Below, in pieces: positions 1 through 9,766 of a stretch of 64,000 nt of DNA. Below the pieces are notes generated by a model. The model saw nothing but the letters and a program-made list of their open reading frames with translations. It was not told the origin of the DNA and searched no databases. The translations under genes were made by a program, and so were the position numbers. Within the stretch, counting starts at the first letter, position 1, and every line of letters starts with the position of its first letter. The stretch comes from Microbacterium yannicii PS01 (GTDB lineage: Bacteria > Actinomycetota > Actinomycetes > Actinomycetales > Microbacteriaceae), in assembly GCF_000304335.1 (NCBI RefSeq), contig NZ_CAJF01000007.1, positions 62,001-126,000 on the forward strand, given 5' to 3'.

Positions 1-699
1 GCCAACGACCGGCGGACCTTCGGATATCAGCGGGCAGAGGTGTTCGGCGCGCTGGTCAACGGCGTCATCCTCCTCGCCCTGACGGCGTGGGTCGCGGTGG
101 AAGGCGTGTCTCGCCTGCTCGCGCCGGCCGATGTGGAGGTCGAGGGCGGTCTCATGCTCGTCGTCGCCATTGTCGGCCTGCTCGCCAACGCGGTCGCGAT
201 GTGGCTTCTCAGCGGGGCCCAGCGACACAGCCTGAACGTACGGGGCGCCTACCTCGAGGTGCTGGGCGACCTTCTCGGCTCGGCCGCCGTGATCGTCGCG
301 GCGATCGTGATCCTCGTCACGGGGTGGGCACCGGCGGACGCCATCGCCTCTCTGCTGATCGCCGCCATGATCGTCCCTCGGGCGATCGGGCTGCTGAAGG
401 AAGTCGTGTCGGTGCTGGCCGAGTCGGCGCCGCAGGGCACGCACGTGCGCGACATCCGCGACCACATCCTGGCGACCCCGGGAGTCGTCGACGTCCACGA
501 CGTGCATGTCTGGCAGCTCACCCGCGGAGCGCCGGTGTTCTCGGCCCACGTCGTGGTCGACGATCGGGTGATGCGCAACGGCCAGGCCTCCGGCATCCTG
601 AGTCAGCTGCAGACCTGCCTGTCGCAGCACTTCGATGTCGAGCACTCGACGTTCCAGCTCGAGCCGGCCGGTCACGTGGAGCACGAAGCGCACGCCTGA
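1..699 (+). CDS. Cation diffusion facilitator (CzcD/ZnT-like) efflux transporter, 5'-truncated by the window
   Basis: The frame is open from base 1, so the gene starts before the window; 232 codons are visible. It begins with TFGYQRAEVFGALVNG, the conserved run at the second membrane helix of CzcD/ZitB-type transporters, followed by further hydrophobic helices. A cytoplasmic C-terminal domain follows with HDVHVWQLTRG and SAHVVVDD, typical of the dimerising metal-sensing domain. The family exports Zn2+, Co2+ or Cd2+ from the cytoplasm in exchange for protons. The GTG at base 40 lies inside the conserved region and is not the true start. It converges with ligD, 20 bp away. The metal specificity cannot be read here. 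Confidence 0.9.
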   Translation, partial: ANDRRTFGYQRAEVFGALVNGVILLALTAWVAVEGVSRLLAPADVEVEGGLMLVVAIVGLLANAVAMWLLSGAQRHSLNVRGAYLEVLGDLLGSAAVIVAAIVILVTGWAPADAIASLLIAAMIVPRAIGLLKEVVSVLAESAPQGTHVRDIRDHILATPGVVDVHDVHVWQLTRGAPVFSAHVVVDDRVMRNGQASGILSQLQTCLSQHFDVEHSTFQLEPAGHVEHEAHA

Positions 700-719
700 C
701 CGGAATGCGCTCCGTCCGG

Positions 720-3218
720 CTACTCGGCCGGCGGTGCGTCCTCGCGGCGCACCTCCTGCGGGCTCTTGTCGGGGCGCAGACCGCGCCAGCGCGGATGGCG
801 AAGGATCCCGCCGGGTGTGAACTCGCCGTACTCGACCTCGCCCACCAGCTCGGGGCGCACCCACAGCGCATCCCGCGCGTCGAGCGGCGGCACGCCCGCG
901 AGGGGGTTCTCGTCGGTGCGGAGCGGCGTGAGCTTCTTGAGCAGTGCGGCCAACGCGGAGTCGCTGAAGCCAGAGCCCACCCGGCCCGCATAGTGCAGTC
1001 CGTCCAGCCCGGGAATGCCGAGCAGGAGCGAACCGAAGGTGCTGCTGCGCCCGCCCTTGCCAGGACGGATGCCGGCGATCACGACCTCCTGGGTGTGGGT
1101 GATCTTCACCTTGAGCCACGACTCCGAGCGAGCTCCGCGAAGATACCGCGATGCCGGATCCTTCACCACGATCCCTTCCAGGCGCAGCTGACGGCTGGCC
1201 TCCAGCGCCGCGTCGACGTCGTCGAAGACCGGAGGCACGGCGATCGGATCGATCGCGCCGGCCGCGATCGCCTCCAGCACGTCGCGGCGCTCGCGCAGCG
1301 GAAGCGGGGTGAGGTCGTCGCCGTCGTGCCGGAGGACGTCGAAGAGGTAGTAGCGCACCGGGGTGCGACGCGCTTCGCGGGTGATGTCGCCCGCGCGCTC
1401 GAGGTTCATGCGGGTCTGCAGCAGCGGAAAGCTCGGCCGCCCGTCGGGCTCGAGCGCCACCAGCTCACCGTCGACCACCGCCGCCTCGTCGCCGAGCCCG
1501 GCGTCGACGGCCGTGAGTTCGGGGTAGCGGTGGGTCAGCTCGTTGCCGCTGCGCGCGTACAGGCGGAGGCGCGATCCGTCCCAGACGCCGATCGCGCGGA
1601 TGCCGTCCCATTTCGCCTCGACCCACGCCGGGTCTCCCCACCGCTGGGCCGCCTGTTGCGCGAGTGCGGGGCTGGCCGACGTCGACAGCATCGGCCGCAG
1701 ATCGTCGGCGGCGACAGTCGCCGGCGGCGGGGGAGAGGGACGGCGGGCGGATGCCGTGGGTCGCGGCTCGTCGGCCTGAGGACTGGGTTCGACGGGAGTG
1801 CCGTCCGGCTGGAGCCGGCCCTCGGCATCCGTCTTCATCCGGTGCAGCAGCCAGGACGACTTCTCACCCTCGCCCTCGGTGCGGATGAGCGCCAGGCGAA
1901 CACGGCCGAGGGGGCCGCCGGGACGACCCTCGAGGGTCGCGATGACCTCGTCGTCGCGCCACTTCTCGAGGTCGTAGCGGCCGTCGTCCCAGATCGTGAC
2001 CGAGCCGCCGCCGTACTCGCCGGCCGGGATCGTGCCCTCGAAGGTCGCGTACTCCATCGGGTGGTCCTCGGTCATGATCGCGAGGTTGTTGCGCTTGTAG
2101 GAGTGCGGGACGCCGCGCGGCACGGCCCAGCTGACGAGCACGCCGTCGCGCTCGAGACGGAAATCCCAGTGCAGCGCCGTGGCGTGGTGCTCCTGGATCA
2201 CGAAACGCGGCTTCTCATCGGTCGGTGTCGCCCCGAGCGGATTGGTGGGAACCGGCTCGGGCGTGCGGTCGGCGCTGCGCTTGGAGATGTAGGCCGACAG
2301 CGGACCCGCCTCCGCCTCTCGGCCACCGGCGTGGAAACCGAGCGGCGCCATCGGGTCGCCGATCGCCTCGATCCGCTCGAGGACCTCGGTGAACTCGAGG
2401 TGGCGCAGGTCGGGATCTTCGAGCTCGTCCCAGTGGCGCGGCGCGGCGACCGTCGGGTGCGAGCGGCCCCGCAGCGAGTACGGGGCGATCGTCGTCTTGG
2501 ACCCGTTGTTCTGACTCCAGTCGATGAGCACCTTGCCGCGCCGCTCGGACTTCTTCATGCTGCTGACGACGAGGTCGGGCTGGTCGGCCTCGATCGCGCG
2601 CGCCAGCTCGTTCGCGAGCGCGGACGCCTGCTCGGTCGACTGCCCCGGTGGAAGCGCGGTGTAGAGGTGGATGCCCTTGCTGCCGCTGGTGACGGGAAAA
2701 GGCTCGAGGCCCATCCCCTCGAGGATCGCCCGCGCCCAGCCGGCGACCACGGCGCACTCGGCGAGCCCGACCCCGGGCCCAGGATCCAGGTCGAGCACCA
2801 GCCGGTCTGCGTCGCCGCGGCCGCCGTCCGGCGCGAAGCGCCACTGCGGCACGTGCAGCTCGAGGCTGGCCACCTGCGCGAGGTAGACGAGGGTGGGCAC
2901 GTCGCCGGCGAGCGGATAGTCCTTGGTGCCCGAGGAGTGGGGGATCGGCATCCGCCTCACCCACGACGGTGCGCCGCGTTCGAGGTCCTTGGCGAAGAAG
3001 ACCATGCCGGGGTCGTCCTCGGTCCCGACGCCGTCGGGCCAGCGCTTCCGGGTGACGGGGCGCCCGATCACGTGAGGAATCATGACCTCGGCGACGCGCG
3101 TGTAGTAGTCGATCACCTCGCCCTTGGTGGTGCCCGTCTCGGGATAGAGCACCTTGTCGAGGTTCGTGATGCGCAGGCGCCTGCCGCCGATGCTCACCAG
3201 TTGCTCTCCGCCGGGCAT
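720..3218 (-). CDS. ligD: ATP-dependent DNA ligase LigD (polymerase - phosphoesterase - ligase)
   Basis: An 832-aa multifunctional enzyme of bacterial non-homologous end joining. The N-terminal primase-like polymerase domain (about residues 1-290, RITNLDKVLYPETG near the start) is followed by a 3'-phosphoesterase domain (about 330-470, with HHATALHWDFRLE and EYGGGSVTIWD). The C-terminal ATP-dependent ligase domain has the nucleotidyl lysine in AKWDGIR at K536. The POL-PE-LIG order is the one known from mycobacterial LigD. The gene is divergent from ku, with 67 bp between the starts, so the two partners of the pathway probably share a control region. It is full length with no visible lesion. 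Confidence 0.96.
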   Translation of the reverse strand: MPGGEQLVSIGGRRLRITNLDKVLYPETGTTKGEVIDYYTRVAEVMIPHVIGRPVTRKRWPDGVGTEDDPGMVFFAKDLERGAPSWVRRMPIPHSSGTKDYPLAGDVPTLVYLAQVASLELHVPQWRFAPDGGRGDADRLVLDLDPGPGVGLAECAVVAGWARAILEGMGLEPFPVTSGSKGIHLYTALPPGQSTEQASALANELARAIEADQPDLVVSSMKKSERRGKVLIDWSQNNGSKTTIAPYSLRGRSHPTVAAPRHWDELEDPDLRHLEFTEVLERIEAIGDPMAPLGFHAGGREAEAGPLSAYISKRSADRTPEPVPTNPLGATPTDEKPRFVIQEHHATALHWDFRLERDGVLVSWAVPRGVPHSYKRNNLAIMTEDHPMEYATFEGTIPAGEYGGGSVTIWDDGRYDLEKWRDDEVIATLEGRPGGPLGRVRLALIRTEGEGEKSSWLLHRMKTDAEGRLQPDGTPVEPSPQADEPRPTASARRPSPPPPATVAADDLRPMLSTSASPALAQQAAQRWGDPAWVEAKWDGIRAIGVWDGSRLRLYARSGNELTHRYPELTAVDAGLGDEAAVVDGELVALEPDGRPSFPLLQTRMNLERAGDITREARRTPVRYYLFDVLRHDGDDLTPLPLRERRDVLEAIAAGAIDPIAVPPVFDDVDAALEASRQLRLEGIVVKDPASRYLRGARSESWLKVKITHTQEVVIAGIRPGKGGRSSTFGSLLLGIPGLDGLHYAGRVGSGFSDSALAALLKKLTPLRTDENPLAGVPPLDARDALWVRPELVGEVEYGEFTPGGILRHPRWRGLRPDKSPQEVRREDAPPAE

Positions 3219-3285
3219 GCGTTCAGGCTAGCCGGGAGTGGTGCCGCCGCTGGCCTTGGGCGCTCAAACACGGTGTACTGGTGTG

Positions 3286-4221
3286 ATGAGGGCGATCTGG
3301 AAAGGTGCGCTGACGTTCGGGCTCGTGAACGTGCCGGTCAAGGTGTATTCCGCGACCGAGGACCACGACGTCTCGCTGCACCAGGTGCACAACAAGGACG
3401 GCGGACGCATCCGCTACCAGCGGGTCTGCGAAATAGACGGCGAGGTCGTGCCCTACTCCGACATCGACAAGGCGTACGACGACGGCGACAAGACGGTCGT
3501 GCTCACCAAGGACGACCTCGCCTCGCTGCCCTCTGAGAAGAGCCGTGAGATCGACGTCGTGGAGTTCGTGCCGAGCGAGCAGGTCGACCTGCTGACGCTC
3601 GACCGCGCGTACTACCTCGAGCCCGACTCCGCGTCGCCCAAGGCGTACGTGCTGCTGCGCAAGACCCTGGAGCAGACCGACCGCACGGCGATCGTGCGGT
3701 TCTCGCTGCGGCAGAAGACGCGCCTGGCCGCATTGCGGGTCCGCGGCGACGTCCTGGTGCTGCAGACCCTTCTGTGGGCCGATGAGGTGCGCGAGGCGGC
3801 GTTCCCCGCGCTGGATGAATCGGTGCGCATCTCGGCGAAGGAGCTCGAGCTGTCGGCATCCCTCGTCGAGAGCTTCGCGAGCGACTTCGACCCGGAGGAG
3901 TTCACCGACGAGTACCAGGCCGAGCTGCGGACGCTCATCGAGGCCAAGCTCGAGAAGGGCGACGCCGTCGACACGGCCGAGACCTTCGGCGACCACGACG
4001 AGGAAGAGACCGGCGGTGAGGTCATCGACCTCATGGCGGCCCTGCGGGCGAGCGTCGAGAAGTCGCGCGCGGCGCGCGGCGGATCGGACTCGAAGGATTC
4101 CGGAAAGAAGGATGCCGGCGCCGCGAGGTCGGACGCCAAGGCTTCCGGTTCCGGAGCCAAGAAGCCGGCGGCAAAGAAGACGGCGGAGAAGAAGCCCGCC
4201 GCGAAGAAGAAGGCCTCCTGA
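3286..4221 (+). CDS. ku: Ku DNA end-binding protein
   Basis: A 311-aa bacterial Ku, the homodimeric ring that binds double-strand ends and recruits LigD. The start is the ATG opening MRAIWKGALTFGLVNVPVK, the usual first residues of the family. An upstream in-frame GTG at 3238 would add 16 unconserved residues. The core runs to about residue 255. The tail is Ser/Lys/Ala-rich and ends KKPAAKKTAEKKPAAKKKAS, like the lysine-rich C-terminal extensions known in mycobacterial Ku that help bind DNA. It converges with the dedA-like gene, 7 bp away. Confidence 0.96.
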   Translation: MRAIWKGALTFGLVNVPVKVYSATEDHDVSLHQVHNKDGGRIRYQRVCEIDGEVVPYSDIDKAYDDGDKTVVLTKDDLASLPSEKSREIDVVEFVPSEQVDLLTLDRAYYLEPDSASPKAYVLLRKTLEQTDRTAIVRFSLRQKTRLAALRVRGDVLVLQTLLWADEVREAAFPALDESVRISAKELELSASLVESFASDFDPEEFTDEYQAELRTLIEAKLEKGDAVDTAETFGDHDEEETGGEVIDLMAALRASVEKSRAARGGSDSKDSGKKDAGAARSDAKASGSGAKKPAAKKTAEKKPAAKKKAS

Positions 4222-4228
4222 CGCGGTC

Positions 4229-5008
4229 TCAGGCTCGCGGCGTCTCGCCGGTCTCGGGGCCACGCTCGAAGACCTCGGGGTCGAGCACGAGCGCCTCGGC
4301 CTCGGCCTCGTCGGTGACGACGTCCTCGCCCGCAGCAGCGGCCTTCTTGGCCTTGCTGCGCTCGCGGAGGTAATGCCACAGCGTGATGAGGGCGGTGCCG
4401 CCGACGGCGATCAGCAGGATGACGTCGATGTACTCGGTGACCAGGTCGCGCACGAACGGGATGAATCCGATCGCGTAGCCGAACATCGTGAGGCCGAAAC
4501 CCCACAGCACGGCGCCGATGAGGTTGTACAGCGTGTACTTGCCCTTGTGCATGTGGCCGACGCCCGCCGCGACCGGCGCGAAGGTGCGGACGATCGGCAC
4601 GAAGCGGGCGAGGATGATCGTCAGGCCGCCGAAGCGCTCGAAGAAGGCATTGGTGCGCTCGACGTTCTTGACGCTGAACAGGCCGCTCTCCTTGCGCTCG
4701 AAGACGGCGGGGCCGGCCTTGTGGCCGATGAGATACCCGACCTCCCCTCCTACGAACGCGGCGAGACCGATCAGGAGCGCCACCCACCACACGCTGATTC
4801 CGAAGACTCCGTTGGGCGCCGCGTCGGTCGAGTGCGAGAGCAGGCCGGCGATGACCAGGAGCGTGTCACCGGGCAGCAGGAAGCCGACGAGCAGTCCGGT
4901 CTCGGCGAAGACGATGAAGCACACGACGACGAGCGCCCAGGGACCTGCCCATGCGATGATCGCGGCCGGGTCGAGCCAGGGGATCAGGGCGGTAGGGACT
5001 GCGTGCAC
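4229..5008 (-). CDS. DedA-family (SNARE-associated/VTT) membrane protein
   Basis: A polytopic membrane protein of 259 aa from a GTG at 5008. Longer readings would run into tRNA-Leu just upstream, so that start was rejected. The DedA hallmarks are visible: FAETGLLVGFLLPGDTLLVIAG near the N-terminus, GGEVGYLIGHKAG, then FFERFGGLTIILARFVPIVRTFAP, the conserved region thought to form re-entrant loops. Known relatives act as half-transporters or flippases for undecaprenyl phosphate or phospholipids, but function within the family varies. The C-terminal 50 residues are Glu-rich and cytoplasmic. Confidence 0.9.
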   Translation of the reverse strand: MHAVPTALIPWLDPAAIIAWAGPWALVVVCFIVFAETGLLVGFLLPGDTLLVIAGLLSHSTDAAPNGVFGISVWWVALLIGLAAFVGGEVGYLIGHKAGPAVFERKESGLFSVKNVERTNAFFERFGGLTIILARFVPIVRTFAPVAAGVGHMHKGKYTLYNLIGAVLWGFGLTMFGYAIGFIPFVRDLVTEYIDVILLIAVGGTALITLWHYLRERSKAKKAAAAGEDVVTDEAEAEALVLDPEVFERGPETGETPRA

Positions 5009-5066
5009 GGTGGGATTCCCGTCGGTCGAGGTGTCGGCGGTCGGCGAAGTCTGCGAACGTCCGCGT

Positions 5067-5147
5067 GCGGAAGGTGGGACTTGAACCCACACGCCCGGAG
5101 GCACAGGAACCTAAATCCTGCGTGTCTGCCAATTCCACCACTCCCGC
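5067..5147 (-). tRNA. tRNA-Leu (anticodon TAG)
   Basis: Read on the minus strand, the acceptor arm GCGGGAG pairs with CTTCCGC (one G-U). The anticodon stem CAGGA/TCCTG encloses the loop TTTAGGT, giving anticodon TAG, followed by a long class-II variable arm and the T arm GGGTTCAAGTCCC. The length is 81 nt, and the genome does not encode the CCA (ACG follows). It lies directly upstream of the dedA-like gene on the same strand. Confidence 0.96.
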
Positions 5148-5228
5148 GAGTGGGTTCAGTCTACTGAGGTGACCCGGGCGGGACGGTGGGGATGGCCCCC
5201 GGATGTGGCGCTTGACGCGGCTCGCGGA

Positions 5229-5456
5229 CTAGCGCTTGATGCCGAAGAGGAAGTAGCTCGCGGGCCCGATCCAGTTCACGAGGATCGCCGGGATCCACGC
5301 CGCCTTCGGACCGCGCACTTCGCGGGCGTCGCGGCTTGCCAGGTCCCAGAAGGCCAGGAAGGCGAAGGCCACCTGCACGAGCCCCGCAATGCCGAGGCCC
5401 GCCCGCGCACCGGGAGAGATCCGCGTCTTGATCTGATCCATCGTCTTTTCGTCCAT
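5229..5456 (-). CDS. Small two-helix membrane protein (PLDc_N-like)
   Basis: A 75-aa protein. The ATG at 5456 was chosen because AAAGGAG ends 7 nt before it; an ATG two codons earlier (5462) is only one base from that ribosome-binding site. A charged N-terminus is followed by two hydrophobic segments. The second region, GPKAAWIPAILVNWIGPASYFLFGIKR, resembles the short Phospholipase_D-nuclease N-terminal (PLDc_N) module found in many small actinobacterial membrane proteins. No catalytic residues are present and the role is unknown. Confidence 0.75.
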   Translation of the reverse strand: MDEKTMDQIKTRISPGARAGLGIAGLVQVAFAFLAFWDLASRDAREVRGPKAAWIPAILVNWIGPASYFLFGIKR

Positions 5457-5607
5457 CGTCATGCTCCTTTCGCTCCCCACGTCCATCCTGCCGCCGACGG
5501 CCCGGGATCGCACCTGCGGAGAGGATTCTTCGTCGGCGGGCAAACCGGCCTCGACATGGAGGACGTCGCAGCCGACCGTCGCCGATCGGTCGACCACCCG
5601 ACGAGCT

Positions 5608-6315
5608 TCAGGACAGTAGCCCGCCGAACAGGAGGGACACCATCATCGCGACGATCACGGAGTTGAAGGTGAAGGCGAAAAGGACATTGACGCGCACAAG
5701 AGTCCATGCACGCCGTGACTCGATCGTCGCCGACACCGTCGCGGCCATGGTGGAAAGCAGGATCGCGAGGGTCAGGAAGTCGGTGAAGCGAGGCTCGTCC
5801 TGGATGCTCAACGTGATGTGCCGCTCCTCGTCGCTGCCAAGCGCCAGACGGAGGTATTCGAGGGCAAAGGAGTAGACCAGCAGCGCCCAGGAGGCGGCCA
5901 CCGTGAGCAGGCCGAGCACGACGAAAATCAGGTCTTCGCGGAACGCCGGGTCCTGTGCGATGACGATGGTGAGTCCGACAGCGACGAATGCGCCCGTCAG
6001 CGCCCAGCTCTGTGCGCCCCCGTAGCCGAAGAGGCGGATCCACCAGCGACGGAGCGATCGCGCCTCTCGTCGGGCGGCCGCATCCAGCCGTCGCGGCCCT
6101 TGACTCACGTAGACGATGTGCGTCCACACGAGATAGATGGTCACGAACATCGGCCATACGACGAGGTAGAACGCCGCGAGCACTGTGGCGAGATTCTGGT
6201 AAGGGAAGTCGGGACGAAGGTAGAGGATCCCGACGACGACCGCGACGCCGACGATCCCGGCGACTGCCGAGCTCCAGTTCGCCCTCGACAGATCGCTCAC
6301 ATATCGGATCGCCAT
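5608..6315 (-). CDS. DUF1345-type integral membrane protein
   Basis: About 235 aa with an N-terminal pair of helices, a [17 protein letters not shown] segment, a charged Arg-rich loop and three further helices. This matches the DUF1345 layout. Function is unknown in the family. The start could be the ATG at 6315 (MAIRYVSDL) or an ATG three codons earlier at 6324; neither has a clear Shine-Dalgarno sequence. A very long open frame continues upstream on this strand through tadA, but that is antisense shadow coding. Confidence 0.7.
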   Translation of the reverse strand: MAIRYVSDLSRANWSSAVAGIVGVAVVVGILYLRPDFPYQNLATVLAAFYLVVWPMFVTIYLVWTHIVYVSQGPRRLDAAARREARSLRRWWIRLFGYGGAQSWALTGAFVAVGLTIVIAQDPAFREDLIFVVLGLLTVAASWALLVYSFALEYLRLALGSDEERHITLSIQDEPRFTDFLTLAILLSTMAATVSATIESRRAWTLVRVNVLFAFTFNSVIVAMMVSLLFGGLLS

Positions 6316-6465
6316 GCCCCTCATGCTGGCACAGCGCCATCCGTCGACTTCACCGGCTTCACGCGCTGATCCGGTCGAAGGTCTCGCACCGGACTTCATG
6401 CTTCGCGCGATGGCACCTGTGGATAACTTGCGGATGCCGCGGCGCCGACTTGCGAGGATGCTTCG

Positions 6466-7614
6466 GTGACCCTCGCGCCGCCGCCCGTCTCGACCCTTGT
6501 GGCCGAGCGCGTCCGCGATCGGCTGCGAGCCGAGCGCGCCGACCCGGCGCGCGACCCGGACTTCGCCGCGCAGATCGCGCGCGCCGAAGTGCGGCGTCAC
6601 AACGACTTCGCCCTCGCTCGGGGCCTTGCCACGGTCGACGACGAGTCGGCGTGCGTGCGCGAGGTGCTGGCCGTCGTGGCGGGGTTCGGCCCACTGCAGA
6701 CGTACCTCGACGATCCGACCGTCGAAGAACTGTGGATCAACGCCCCCGATCGCGTCTTCGTGGCTCGAGGCGGTGTCCCGGAGCGCGCACCGCTCGTGCT
6801 GACCGACACCGCCGTGCGCGACCTGGTCGAGCGGATGCTGCAGTCCAGTGGGCGCCGCGTCGACCTCAGCCAGCCGTTCGTCGACGCGTCGCTGCCGGAC
6901 GGCTCGCGGCTGCACGTCGTCATCCCCGACATCACGCGGCGCCACTGGGCGGTGAACATCAGGAAGTTCCTTCCGGCGTATCGGGATCTGCACCGGCTCG
7001 TCGAAGCAGGCTCCCTGGACCCGCACGCAGCCCAGATTCTTCGAGAGGCAATGGCGCAGGGCCAGTCGGTGCTCGTGTCGGGTGCCACGCACGCGGGCAA
7101 GACCACACTGCTGGGTGCTCTGATCGCCGCCTGCCCGCCTCAGCACCGCATCGTCACCGTCGAGGAGACGTTCGAACTCGCCGTCGCGGCCCCCGACATC
7201 GTCTCGCTTCAGGGACGACAGCCGAGTCTCGAGGGCACCGGCGAAGTGAGTCTCCGACGCCTCGTGAAAGAGGCGCTGCGAATGCGACCCGACCGTCTCG
7301 TCGTGGGCGAGGTCCGCGACGCGGAGGCGCTCGATCTCCTTCTCGCGCTCAACACCGGCGTGCCTGGCGCCGCAACGATCCACGCCAACTCGGCGCGCGG
7401 GGCGCTGCGCAAGCTCGCGGCGCTGCCGCTGCTGGCCGGACGCAACATCGACTCCGCCTTCGTGCTCCCGGCGGTCGCGGCATCGGTCGATCTGGTGGCG
7501 CACTGCGAGCGCGACGCGTCCGGCGCACGCCGGGTGGTCGAGATCGTCACCCCGACGGGAGTCGAGGACGGCGTGATCACCGCGCGCTCGCTGTACCGGG
7601 CGGGTGGGGCATGA
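6466..7614 (+). CDS. tadA: TadA/CpaF-type pilus assembly ATPase
   Basis: A 382-aa secretion ATPase that powers assembly of Flp/Tad pili at the inner face of the membrane. The Walker A motif is GATHAGKTT with K212, and the Walker B/Asp-box region is [21 protein letters not shown]. The N-terminal [22 protein letters not shown] block is typical of CpaF proteins. The GTG start has GAGG about 8 nt upstream. It opens the tad operon and overlaps tadB by ATGA, implying translational coupling. Confidence 0.95.
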   Translation: MTLAPPPVSTLVAERVRDRLRAERADPARDPDFAAQIARAEVRRHNDFALARGLATVDDESACVREVLAVVAGFGPLQTYLDDPTVEELWINAPDRVFVARGGVPERAPLVLTDTAVRDLVERMLQSSGRRVDLSQPFVDASLPDGSRLHVVIPDITRRHWAVNIRKFLPAYRDLHRLVEAGSLDPHAAQILREAMAQGQSVLVSGATHAGKTTLLGALIAACPPQHRIVTVEETFELAVAAPDIVSLQGRQPSLEGTGEVSLRRLVKEALRMRPDRLVVGEVRDAEALDLLLALNTGVPGAATIHANSARGALRKLAALPLLAGRNIDSAFVLPAVAASVDLVAHCERDASGARRVVEIVTPTGVEDGVITARSLYRAGGA

Positions 7615-8468
7615 CGTTCGTCTGGGGAGCGGTGCTCGCCGCGGGCGTCCTGCTGGTGATCTCGCCATGGCTCTGGCCGGCAGGGCAGCGGCGCGCCGTC
7701 GCAGGACGACCCGGCCGGCTCGCCCGTCTTCTCGAGGACTCCGGGCTGCCGCGGGTGTCGCCGACCTCGATCCTGGTGGTCGCCGGGTGCACGGCAGCCG
7801 TCGCCGCCGCGACGGCCTGGCTCGTCACGCAGGTGGCAGCGCTCAGCCTCGTGGCGGCGGCCGCCGGTGCGATCGCTCCGTTCGCGTGGCTGCGGGCGCG
7901 CCGCTCCCGCCTGCTGCGCAGCCGGCGCGCGCTGTGGCCCGACGTGTGCGACCTGCTGATCGCCTCGGTGCGCGCCGGCATGTCGCTCCCGGATGCGGTC
8001 GCAAGCCTTTCGGACTCCGCGCCCGTCGAACTGCGTCCCGCATTCGCCGCCTTCGCACGTGATGTCTCCGCCTCGGGCCACTTCGACTCCAGCGCGCAGC
8101 GGCTGAAGGCGTATCTCGCCGACCCCGTCGCCGATCGGATCGTCGAGACGCTCCGGATGGCGCGCCAGGTCGGAGGAACGGAGCTGACCGCTGTGCTGCG
8201 GGCTCTGGCGACCTCCGTGCGCGCCGATGCCTCGCTGCGCTCCGAGGTCGAGTCGCGTCAGTCGTGGATCCGCGGCGCGGCCGTGCTCGGCGTCTCCGCA
8301 CCGTGGGTGATCCTGGCGCTTCTCGCGTTTCGTCCCGAGGGCGCGCGTGCGTATGGCAGTCCTGAGGGGATCGTCCTCATTCTCGGGGGAGCGGCCGTGT
8401 CGTTCATGGCGTTCCGCGTCATGATCCGCCTGGGCAGGCTGCCCGAGCCGCGGCGGTGGTTCGGATGA
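7611..8468 (+). CDS. tadB: TadB-like pilus inner-membrane platform protein
   Basis: A 285-aa membrane protein with two N-terminal helices, a cytoplasmic type II secretion system F domain (about residues 100-225, including [20 protein letters not shown]) and C-terminal helices. With TadC it forms the platform on which TadA acts. It starts at the ATG overlapping the tadA stop and ends overlapping the tadC start. Confidence 0.92.
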   Translation: MTFVWGAVLAAGVLLVISPWLWPAGQRRAVAGRPGRLARLLEDSGLPRVSPTSILVVAGCTAAVAAATAWLVTQVAALSLVAAAAGAIAPFAWLRARRSRLLRSRRALWPDVCDLLIASVRAGMSLPDAVASLSDSAPVELRPAFAAFARDVSASGHFDSSAQRLKAYLADPVADRIVETLRMARQVGGTELTAVLRALATSVRADASLRSEVESRQSWIRGAAVLGVSAPWVILALLAFRPEGARAYGSPEGIVLILGGAAVSFMAFRVMIRLGRLPEPRRWFG

Positions 8469-9331
8469 TGACGCTCACGACCGGAGACCTCGCCTACGCC
8501 GTCGTGCTGGGTACGGCGCTCGGAGTCGGGGTCTGCCTGCTGGTCTCGCTCGCGCCGCGATGGGGTGCGCCGAGCCTCGCGCGCCGGATCGCGCCGTACA
8601 TCCGGGACGTGACCGACCCGCGCGGTCTGGACGTGTCGCCATCTGGAAGCGGCTACGACCCCTCCCTCGCCTGGGCCGCCGTGCAGGCGCGCTTCGCACG
8701 TGCGATCGGCGGAGACGAGGCCGTCCGACGGCGCCTGCAGCAGGCGGGGTGGACGATGGATGCCCCGCGCTTCCGCGGTCGACAGCTCGGCTGGGCGGTG
8801 GCCGGGCTCGCTCTCGGCGGCGCCGTGGTCGTGGCCCTGGTGCTCCTGGGTCGCGGCTCACCGGCTCTCGGTCTGCTCCCTCCGCTGGCAGCGATCGGCG
8901 GCGCGCTCGCGTGCGATGCCTGGCTCACACAGGCAGCCCGGGCGCGCGTCGCGCGGATCGAGGAAGAGCTGCCGACGGTGCTCGAGTTCCTCGCGCTGTG
9001 CCTGTCGGCGGGAGAAGGGATCCTCGATTCGCTGCGGCGGGTGAGCGAGGTGGGCGCCGGAGAGCTCACGGCCGAGCTGCGCGGCGTCGTGGTCGCCGTC
9101 GGGACCGGCTCGACGCTGTCGGACTCGCTCGGCCGGCTTGCGGGACGGCTCGACATCGCCTCAGTGAGCCGTTCGGTCGACCAGCTGGTCGCTGCGATCG
9201 ATCGCGGGGCCCCGCTCGCGCAGGTACTGCACGCGCAGGCGCTCGATGCCCGCGAAGACGCCAAGCGCGGGCTCATCGAGCGAGCCGGGCGCAAAGAGAT
9301 CTACATGCTGATCCCTCGCAGTATTGGGTAA
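8465..9331 (+). pseudogene. tadC: tadC 5' part, interrupted near its 3' end
   Basis: TadC-like platform protein with a T2SSF domain (EELPTVLEFLALCLSAGEGILDSLRRV). The reading is normal up to RAGRKEIYMLIP (codon ending 9316), then runs RSIG and stops at 9331. TadC proteins normally continue after this point with a final hydrophobic helix. Exactly such a tail, in the same frame, is found at 9758-9850 (see that entry). The interruption is 453 bp and carries a gene on the minus strand. The truncated product lacks its last transmembrane helix, so it may be non-functional. The start ATG overlaps the tadB stop. Confidence 0.85.
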
Positions 9332-9766
9332 ACACACTTCTTCAGCCGGCAGTGCAGTCCACACTCGCAGGTTGAACGACGACGCAGTCGTGCCTGGCTG
9401 GCTCGTAGTACTCCACGCCTTCCGGCAGGACCGGGCCTGGCTCGCCGAAGAATGCGCGGTAGTCGTTCGCGCACCCCTCAGTGCCGTAGCACTCGAAGCC
9501 GTCCGGGTAGATGAGCCACCTGCTGTTCTCGCGGGCCCACTCCGGCAACTCGGTCAGGTAGGTCGGGGTCGGTGTAGCGCTCACTGTTGGCTTTGGTGTC
9601 GGATCAGCCGTCTGCGGTGCGGTCGCAACGGTGCACCCGGCGACCGCGGTCGCGGCGAGGACGAGCGCGGCGAGGGCGGTGGCGAGCTTGGCTGTGCTGG
9701 ACATGATGACATGTTTGCAGAACGGCACATTGTGCACCTCACAAGGGTGAAGTCGACATGCCCGGA
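9317..9766. mobile_element. About 450-bp insertion inside tadC carrying a lipoprotein gene
   Basis: The boundaries are inferred from where the TadC reading breaks (after the Pro codon ending 9316) and resumes (Leu codon at 9770). The segment holds one gene on the opposite strand and nothing resembling a transposase. ACATGC occurs on both sides (9303-9308 and 9756-9761) and could be a target duplication, but the match to coding expectation is imperfect. No terminal inverted repeats were seen. Confidence 0.6.
9342..9704 (-). CDS. Small secreted lipoprotein inside disrupted tadC
   Basis: A 120-aa protein from the ATG at 9704. It has a signal peptide with lipobox AVAGC near residue 24, a Pro/Thr-rich linker, then a short extracellular domain with Cys pairs (FECYGTEGCANDY and HDCVVV...VDC) that could form two disulfides. 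No family was recognised. It is antisense to and inside the tadC gene, so it came with the insertion. An earlier in-frame start at 9737 would put residues before the signal peptide and was rejected. Confidence 0.7.
   Translation of the reverse strand: MSSTAKLATALAALVLAATAVAGCTVATAPQTADPTPKPTVSATPTPTYLTELPEWARENSRWLIYPDGFECYGTEGCANDYRAFFGEPGPVLPEGVEYYEPARHDCVVVQPASVDCTAG

Noticed and set aside
87..3536. An 1149-codon open frame on the plus strand through ligD
   Set aside because: It is antisense to LigD with Arg/Ala/Gly-rich low-complexity translation and no domain. High-GC coding regions leave such shadow frames.
6316..7668. Upstream extension of the DUF1345 membrane-protein frame across tadA on the minus strand
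   Set aside because: The conserved protein starts near 6315-6324; the rest is antisense to TadA with no similarity.
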